Origin: CAZJWR01 sp964549765 | GTDB lineage: Bacteria; Zixibacteria; MSB-5A5; GN15; JAAZOE01 | Reading direction: 5' to 3' | Length of the DNA: 64,000 nt | Assembly (NCBI GenBank): GCA_964549765.1 | Contig: CAZJWR010000003.1 | Location: 55,456 to 119,455 of the forward strand | Shown: positions 57,794 to 64,000 of the stretch, piece after piece | How the letters are laid out: the number at the start of each line of letters is the position of its first letter | How positions within the stretch are numbered: position 1 is the first letter of the stretch | The notes under the pieces: model-generated | What the model was told of the DNA's origin: nothing | Seen by the model: only the letters and a program-made list of their open reading frames with translations | Databases searched by the model: none | Position numbers and translations under genes: made by a program

Positions 57794-58216
57794 TCAGATC
57801 CCCTCCGATTCGCGCCGCGTGACGAATTTGGTCTTCATCGGCAGTTTATTGGCCGCCAGGCGCATCGCCGAGCGCGCCAATTGTTCGTCGACGCCCTCGA
57901 TCTCGAAAAGAATGCGGCCCGGCTTTACCACGGCCACCCAGTATTCCGGGGCGCCTTTGCCCTTACCCATGCGCGTCTCGGCCGGCTTTTGTGTCACCGG
58001 CTTGTCGGGAAACACCCGAATCCAGATTTTGCCGCCACGCTTGATATGGCGCGTCAGGGCGACACGGGCCGCCTCGATCTGGCGGTTGGTCAACCAGCAG
58101 GCCTCGAGCGATTTCAAAGCGAACTGTCCGAAATCCACCTTTGATCCCCGGAAGGCCACCCCGGTGCGACGACCGCGCTGTGCTTTTCTATACTTTGTCC
58201 GTTTCGGCATTAACAT
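57794..58216 (-). CDS. rplP: Ribosomal protein L16
   Basis: The 140-residue protein has the L16 sequence MLMPKRTKYRKAQRGRRTGVAFRG and KGGKIWIRVFPDKPVTQKPAETRMGKGKGAPEYWVAVVKPGRILFEI-like segments. It helps shape the A-site region of the 50S subunit. Confidence 0.97.
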   Translation of the reverse strand: MLMPKRTKYRKAQRGRRTGVAFRGSKVDFGQFALKSLEACWLTNRQIEAARVALTRHIKRGGKIWIRVFPDKPVTQKPAETRMGKGKGAPEYWVAVVKPGRILFEIEGVDEQLARSAMRLAANKLPMKTKFVTRRESEGI

Positions 58217-58237
58217 GACTGTAACTCCACCCTCCGT

Positions 58238-59086
58238 TTACGACTGTTCGGGCTTTTCTCCGCCGGAATCCCCGCCGGATCCTTCACCGCGATGGCGGTC
58301 CCGACCGCCCCGGCCACGCCGGCCTTCTCCGGAAAGATTGTCACGACGCACCCGCCCCTGGGGTTTTCTTTTGCCGCGCTTCTCCGACCGCCGTCCGCGC
58401 CCGGCGTCCGGCTGGTCGCCGAACATCCGTTCATCGCGACCCTCGGGCGTGAAATCGCCGCGGTCGAGTATCGTTCCCCGGCAAATCCATACCTTGACAC
58501 CGATGGTGCCGTAGGTCGTGTTGGCGGTGGATGTAGCGTAGTCGATATCCGCGCGCAGCGTATGCAGCGGCACCCGGCCGTCCATATATTGCTCGGCGCG
58601 CGCGATTTCGGCGCCGTTGAGACGCCCTTTGCAGACGATCTTGATCCCATCGGCGCCCATCTTCATCGTCGCCGCCAGGGCACGTTTCATAGCCCGGCGG
58701 AACGATACGCGTCCTTCCAATTGCTTGGAAATCGAATCAGCCACCAAGCGGGCGCATAATTCGGGCTTCTTTACCTCGATAATGTTGAGCGAGATTTCCT
58801 GGCTGGTCAGTAGCTGCAATTCCTCGCGCAGCTTATCGACCTCGGCGCCGCGCCGGCCGATGACGATTCCCGGCCGGGAGGTGTGGATATCCACCGTCAC
58901 TTTCTTGGGGGCGCGGATGATCTCGACCTTGGCCAGGCCGGCATTATCGAGACGGGCATTGATGTAGCGCTTGATCAACAAATCTTCCTGTACGAGGTCG
59001 TCAATCGCTTTGACGGCAAACCACTTGGAGTTCCAGGATTTGTTGACACCCAGTCTAAACCCTATGGGATGTGTTTTTTGACCCAA
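58238..59086 (-). CDS. rpsC: Ribosomal protein S3 with extended basic tail
   Basis: The 282-residue protein has a KH domain with GRRG at 77-80 and the C-terminal S3 domain to about residue 210. Another 70 residues form a Gly/Arg/Glu/Ser-rich disordered tail (RSEKRGKRKPQGRV, then repeated GRGGRD-type stretches). Typical S3 proteins are about 210-235 residues, so the tail is an unusual extension. S3 is part of the mRNA entry channel. Confidence 0.97.
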   Translation of the reverse strand: MGQKTHPIGFRLGVNKSWNSKWFAVKAIDDLVQEDLLIKRYINARLDNAGLAKVEIIRAPKKVTVDIHTSRPGIVIGRRGAEVDKLREELQLLTSQEISLNIIEVKKPELCARLVADSISKQLEGRVSFRRAMKRALAATMKMGADGIKIVCKGRLNGAEIARAEQYMDGRVPLHTLRADIDYATSTANTTYGTIGVKVWICRGTILDRGDFTPEGRDERMFGDQPDAGRGRRSEKRGKRKPQGRVRRDNLSGEGRRGRGGRDRHRGEGSGGDSGGEKPEQS

Positions 59087-59112
59087 AATCTATCCTCCAC
59101 ACGACCAGCGAA

Positions 59113-59724
59113 TTACTTTTCGCCTTTGTCCTCGGCGCCCGAGGCCTTGGCCGACTTCTTGCCGGTCTTGGGCTTGGCGGCGCTCTTCTTTGTCGCGGCC
59201 TTTTTGCCGGTCGTTTTGGCTTTTATCGTTTTCTTGTCCGCCGCTTTCGTCTGCCGCGTCTTTTTCTCCGCCGTTTTCTTCTTGGCAGCGACTTTCTTTT
59301 CCCTCGTCTTGGTCGCGCTGTCGGCCTTCTTGGTCGTCTTTCTAATCCGCGGCCGCTTTTTCTTGGCCGGCGTTTCCTCATGCGGTTCGCCTTCGACCAC
59401 GACCGTAAGATGAGTAAAGCGGTGTTTGTATCGATACACCCGCCCCATGGCGCGGAATCGAACTCGCTTGGCCCGCGGGCCTTCGTCCACCTGGATGCGG
59501 GAGATCGAGAGATCCTCGGCTTTCAGTCGCGAGGTGCCTTCCTCTGCCAGGGCGTTGGCCGCCGCCGACTGGATGGTCTTCAAGAGAGGCATCGCGGCCG
59601 CCTTATTGGTGAACTTCAGGATCGTTATCGCTTCTTCGAGCGGTTTGCCCTTGACCAATTCCACCACCCGGCGCACCTTCCGCGGCGACATCATCAAGTA
59701 TTTTATTTTTGCCGTAGCCTGCAT
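59113..59724 (-). CDS. rplV: Ribosomal protein L22 with histone-H1-like tail
   Basis: The 203-residue protein has a complete L22 core (residues 1-112: KIKYLMMSPRKVRRVVELVKGKPLEEAITILKF and RAMGRVYRYKHRFTHLTVVVEG). A 91-residue tail follows, made almost entirely of Lys, Ala, Thr and Ser (KKTAEKKTRQTKAADKKTIKAKTTGKKAATKK pattern), like a histone H1 or bacterial Hc1 tail. L22 lines the exit tunnel; the tail would project outward from the surface. There is no frameshift; it is one uninterrupted frame. Confidence 0.97.
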   Translation of the reverse strand: MQATAKIKYLMMSPRKVRRVVELVKGKPLEEAITILKFTNKAAAMPLLKTIQSAAANALAEEGTSRLKAEDLSISRIQVDEGPRAKRVRFRAMGRVYRYKHRFTHLTVVVEGEPHEETPAKKKRPRIRKTTKKADSATKTREKKVAAKKKTAEKKTRQTKAADKKTIKAKTTGKKAATKKSAAKPKTGKKSAKASGAEDKGEK

Positions 59725-59736
59725 GGTTTACTCCGC

Positions 59737-60030
59737 TTAAGTTCGTTTTACCGACGACGACCGTTCCGCCAGCTTACCGCCGTGACCACGAAAAGTCCGG
59801 GTCGGTGCGAATTCACCCAATTTGTGGCCGACCATGTTCTCCGTGATGTAAATCGGGATGAACTTGTTGCCGGTGTGCACGGCCAGAGTATGGCCGATAA
59901 AATCCGGCGAAATAGTCGATCGCCGCGACCACGTCTTGATCACCTTTTTCTCGCCCGTTTCGTTCAGAACGTCGAGTTTCTGCTGGAGCTTCGCGTCAAT
60001 AAAGGGGCCTTTTTTCAATGAACGGGCCAT
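59737..60030 (-). CDS. rpsS: Ribosomal protein S19
   Basis: The 97-residue protein has the S19 start (MARSLKKGPFIDAKLQQKLD) and NKFIPIYITENMVGHKLGEFAPTRTFRGHGGKLAERSSSVK. The ATG at 60030 is preferred over one 15 nt upstream. It contacts tRNA and S13 in the 30S head. Confidence 0.97.
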   Translation of the reverse strand: MARSLKKGPFIDAKLQQKLDVLNETGEKKVIKTWSRRSTISPDFIGHTLAVHTGNKFIPIYITENMVGHKLGEFAPTRTFRGHGGKLAERSSSVKRT

Positions 60031-60056
60031 TATTCCTCCGTGCAACAGTGCAACAG

Positions 60057-60878
60057 TTATCTACGACGCTTGACAATCAATGCGTCGGAAGTCTTTTTCC
60101 GTCGGGTTTTGAGACCTTTGGTTTTCTTGCCCCACGGGGTACAGGGATGACGACCGCCGGAACTGCGTCCCTCGCCGCCCCCCATGGGATGGTCGACCGG
60201 ATTCATGGCCACGCCGCGCACGCTGGGACGACGCCCGCGCCAGCGGCTGGCACCGGCCTTGCCGAAGACGACGTTTTCATGATCGAGATTACCGACCTGG
60301 CCGATGGTCGCCAAACAATCGACCGGAACCAGCCGGACCTCGTTGGACGGCATCTTGAGGTGGGCGTATTTGCCCTCGCGGGCCATCAGTTGCACCATAA
60401 CACCCGCACTGCGGGCGATTTGCCCGCCCTTGCCCGGCCGCATCTCGACGTTATGAATCAGGGTGCCCAAGGGAATCCGAGCCAGACGAGTGGTATTGCC
60501 GGGCTTGAAATCGGCGTTATCGCCCGACATGACGACGTCGTCGACTTTCAGGCCGTCGGGGGCCAGGATGTAACGTTTCTCGCCGTCGGCATAATGCAGC
60601 AGGGCGATTCTCGCCGAGCGATTGGGGTCGTACTCAATCGAGGCCACACGGGCGGGGATATCGTGCTTGTTGCGCTTGAAATCGATGATCCGATAGAAGC
60701 GCTTGTGCCCGCCGCCGCGCTGATAGGCCGTGATACGACCCTTGTTGTTCCGTCCGCCGCTCTTCTTGAGAATTTTCAGCAACGATTTCTCGGGGATGAT
60801 CGACGTTATTTCGTCAAACGTCGGCGTCGTCCGGAATCGCAGCGACGGCGTTGTCGGTCTGTATTTTTTTAGAGCCAT
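60057..60878 (-). CDS. rplB: Ribosomal protein L2
   Basis: The 273-residue protein has L2 signatures: LKKYRPTTPSLRFRTTPTFDEITS, GRNNKGRITAYQRGGGHKRFYRIIDFKRNKHDIPARV, and the ending GKKTKGLKTRRKKTSDALIVKRRR. It is essential near the peptidyl-transferase center. The ATG at 60878 gives the family-like MALKKY start. Confidence 0.98.
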   Translation of the reverse strand: MALKKYRPTTPSLRFRTTPTFDEITSIIPEKSLLKILKKSGGRNNKGRITAYQRGGGHKRFYRIIDFKRNKHDIPARVASIEYDPNRSARIALLHYADGEKRYILAPDGLKVDDVVMSGDNADFKPGNTTRLARIPLGTLIHNVEMRPGKGGQIARSAGVMVQLMAREGKYAHLKMPSNEVRLVPVDCLATIGQVGNLDHENVVFGKAGASRWRGRRPSVRGVAMNPVDHPMGGGEGRSSGGRHPCTPWGKKTKGLKTRRKKTSDALIVKRRR

Positions 60879-60898
60879 AACGTAGTCCAACGCACCGT

Positions 60899-61186
60899 TT
60901 ACAGGTTTTCGAACTCGGAGATCTGCTGATCTCCTTTCAGCTTGACGATCGCCTTTTTCCAGGTCGGCGTCTTGCCTTCGAAGCGGCCCAGGCGTTTCGT
61001 CTTGCCGGGCATGACGATCGTCCGCACCGACGCGACGTCGACCTTGAACAGCTTCTCGACGGCATCTTTGATCTGATGCTTGTTGGCATCGCTGTTCACA
61101 GCGAAGGCATACTTGCGCTGGGTTTCGCGGATAATGCTCGATTTTTCCGTGACCAGAAACTGCTTGATTATCTTTCGCGGTTCCAT
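60899..61186 (-). CDS. rplW: Ribosomal protein L23
   Basis: The 95-residue protein has the L23 fold (IIKQFLVTEKSSIIRETQRKYAFAVNSDANKHQIKDAVEKLFKVDVASVRT). It is a tunnel-exit docking site for trigger factor and SRP. Its ATG overlaps the rplD stop by 1 nt (TGATG). Confidence 0.98.
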   Translation of the reverse strand: MEPRKIIKQFLVTEKSSIIRETQRKYAFAVNSDANKHQIKDAVEKLFKVDVASVRTIVMPGKTKRLGRFEGKTPTWKKAIVKLKGDQQISEFENL

Positions 61187-61809
61187 CAGCCGTACACCTC
61201 CTCGAGTTCCTTCATCCCGGCCATGGTAATGACCAGAAAATCGGCATTCAAGACATCATAGGCGTTGGCCAAACGCGCCCGCTTCACCGCCACCCCCGGA
61301 ATATTGCGCGAGGCCAGGTACGGATTTTCGTTTTTCCCCTCGTCGAGGAAAAGCACTTTCTTTCCGTCCAGATCCAGCGCCTTGAGGAGCCCCACCATAT
61401 TTTTGGTTTTGTGATCCGACAGCCCCAGGTCCTCGAGAAGCCTGACCTTGTCGGATTTCGCCTTGTCGGCAAACACCGACAGGAGCGCCCGACGCCGCTG
61501 TTTCCGCGGCATCCGGTGATAATATGAGCGCGGGGTCGGGCCGAAAGTGGTTCCACCGCCCGGCCACAGAGGCGACCGGATGCTTCCGGCACGAGCGCGG
61601 CCGGTGCCCTTCTGGCGCCACGGCTTGGTGCCACCGCCCATCACATACCCCTTGGTTTTCGTGGACGAATTCCCCTGGCGCTGATTGGCCAGATAGGCGA
61701 CGATATAGCTGTGCACCAGCGCTTCATTCGGCTCACCGCCGAAAATCGCGTCCGGCAATTCCACCGTCGAGGCCTGACTGCCGTCTATCTTCACTACCGA
61801 AACTGCCAT
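61186..61809 (-). CDS. rplD: Ribosomal protein L4
   Basis: The 207-residue protein has the L4 core ([66 protein letters not shown]-like). The ATG at 61809 is chosen; a longer frame to 61887 overlaps rplC. L4 represses the S10 operon in E. coli; no S10 leader mimic is in the window. Confidence 0.98.
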   Translation of the reverse strand: [207 protein letters not shown]

Positions 61810-61819
61810 AACAAGCTTC

Positions 61820-62449
61820 CTACCTGCGAGTCGACTTTCGAATCTTGAGCAATGTGTTAGCCTTGCCCGGCACGGCGCCTTGGACAAGGATCAAATTCTC
61901 TTCGGGAATAACTCGGACCACCCGGAGCCCCGATACTGTCACGGTTTCATTGCCCATGTGCCCGGGCATCCGCTGTCCTTTGAATACCCGCGAGGGATAC
62001 GACGATGAGCCGATAGAGCCCGGCGCCCGCATCCGGTCGGACTGGCCATGGGTGGCATTGGCGCCCTGGAAATTATGCCGTTTCATGGCGCCCATGAATC
62101 CCTTGCCGATAGAGGTGCCGGTGACATCGACCTTCTCCCCGGCTTTGAATACCTCGACCGTGAACACATCGCCGATTTTGGTTTCGCCGGTGTCGTCCAT
62201 GCGGACCTCCCGGAGATACCGGGTCGGTTCGATGCCGGCCTTGTTAAAATGACCCTGCTCGGGCTTGGTGAACAGGTTGGCCCGGCGTGCTCCGAAACCG
62301 ATTTGCAGGGCCTTGTAACCCTCTTTACCCTCGGTCCGAACGGCCACCACGGGGCAGGGACCGGCTTCGATCACCGTCACCGGAATCGACAGCCCTTCCT
62401 CCGTGAAAATGCGGGTCATGCCCAATTTTCTTCCAAGTAGCGTATTCAT
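61820..62449 (-). CDS. rplC: Ribosomal protein L3
   Basis: The 209-residue protein starts MNTLLGRKLGMTRIF and has KGFMGAMKRHNFQGANATHGQSDRMRAPGSIGSSSYPSRVFKGQRMPGHMGNETVTV. It starts 50S assembly and lies near the peptidyl-transferase center. Confidence 0.98.
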   Translation of the reverse strand: MNTLLGRKLGMTRIFTEEGLSIPVTVIEAGPCPVVAVRTEGKEGYKALQIGFGARRANLFTKPEQGHFNKAGIEPTRYLREVRMDDTGETKIGDVFTVEVFKAGEKVDVTGTSIGKGFMGAMKRHNFQGANATHGQSDRMRAPGSIGSSSYPSRVFKGQRMPGHMGNETVTVSGLRVVRVIPEENLILVQGAVPGKANTLLKIRKSTRR

Positions 62450-62459
62450 GCTTCAACCA

Positions 62460-62768
62460 TCAGGTTTTGATTTCCACGTCTACACCGGCCGGCAAATCCA
62501 GTTTCATCAGGGCATCCACCGTCTGCGGTGTCGAATCATATATATCGATCAGTCGTTTGTGAATCCGCGTTTCAAACTGCTCCCGGGATTTTTTGTCCAC
62601 GTGCGGCGACCGCAGGACGGTATACACCGTGCGCTTGGTCGGCAGCGGCACCGGTCCGGCGATCCGCGCCCCGGTCCGCAGGACGGTCCGGGCGATTTCT
62701 TTCGTCGACCGATCCAATGTATAGTGGTCGTACGCTTTCAGTCTGATTCTGATTTTTTGCGGTTCCAT
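62460..62768 (-). CDS. rpsJ: Ribosomal protein S10
   Basis: The 102-residue protein has the S10 sequence QKIRIRLKAYDHYTLDRSTKEIARTVLRTGARIAGPVPLPTKRTVYTVLRSPHVDKKSREQFETRIHKRLIDI. It heads the S10 operon after tuf, 26 nt downstream. In E. coli it also acts with NusB in antitermination. Confidence 0.98.
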   Translation of the reverse strand: MEPQKIRIRLKAYDHYTLDRSTKEIARTVLRTGARIAGPVPLPTKRTVYTVLRSPHVDKKSREQFETRIHKRLIDIYDSTPQTVDALMKLDLPAGVDVEIKT

Positions 62769-62794
62769 TACGTTCTTTCTTTGTTACCTTTCGT

Positions 62795-64000
<1,206 letters not shown>

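Overview
The window is one contiguous chromosomal segment from a Gram-negative bacterium. It carries many outer-membrane barrels and lipoproteins, an undecaprenyl-PP phosphatase, an ADP-heptose-type glycosyltransferase fused to a GmhB-like phosphatase, and a FlgD-like (type IX secretion style) sorting domain. Two PorV/FadL-like proteins, a DUF5916 protein, a dockerin-bearing lipoprotein and a PrsK/PrsR two-component system point to the FCB superphylum. A Zixibacteria-like lineage is my best guess (inference; no rRNA gene is present to test it). DNA is moderately GC-rich. Almost everything from 11 kb to 31 kb and from 41 kb to 64 kb is on the minus strand. I see no insertion sequence, prophage, CRISPR array or rRNA.

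Layout. 0.2-8.4 kb (minus): envelope cluster with a small barrel, uppP, a GT9-GmhB fusion, the radical SAM enzyme AmrS, a giant metallopeptidase/TolB-propeller/Omp85 fusion and a BamB-like lipoprotein, mostly joined by 1-4 nt overlaps. 8.6-10.3 kb (plus): sodium-dependent NSS transporter plus a 36-residue partner subunit. 10.3-14.9 kb (minus): methyltransferase and a NurA-HerA-Mre11 DNA-end-processing set with no Rad50/SbcC; nurA appears leaderless, its promoter overlapping the terminator of the preceding operon. 14.9-23.1 kb (minus): a regulatory operon of PEGA/DUF5683 protein, FN3 lipoprotein, membrane protein, PrsK kinase, PrsR and a second NtrC-type regulator. 23.3-25.5 kb: polyprenyl-phosphate sugar transferase and a PorV-like protein, each with a -24/-12 (sigma-54) promoter-like element, making them candidate targets of the neighbouring sigma-54 activators.

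26-30 kb (minus): TPR protein, GH57 amylase-type enzyme, a DUF4870-like membrane protein and an M48 metalloprotease lipoprotein. 30.4-40.6 kb: mixed-strand accessory genes (FadL-like protein, DUF5916 protein, DUF1003, DedA, isochorismatase-like hydrolase, heme-motif secreted protein, AlkD-like repair protein, dockerin lipoprotein, cold-type RRM protein). 40.8-46.9 kb (minus): housekeeping genes (apt, acylphosphatase, LOG-like protein, surE, GT2, MerR, gpsA, plsY) interspersed with three tRNAs (Arg-CCT, Pro-CGG, Pro-GGG).

47.1-64 kb (minus): the canonical tuf-S10-spc-alpha block from tuf down to rplQ, ending in a strong intrinsic terminator. Several of its proteins (L22, S3, L29, L17) carry unusually long charged C-terminal tails; the 91-residue histone-H1-like tail on L22 is the most striking.

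Starts were reassigned where the longest ORF was clearly too long. Promoters were called by eye from hexamer match and spacing and are predictions.
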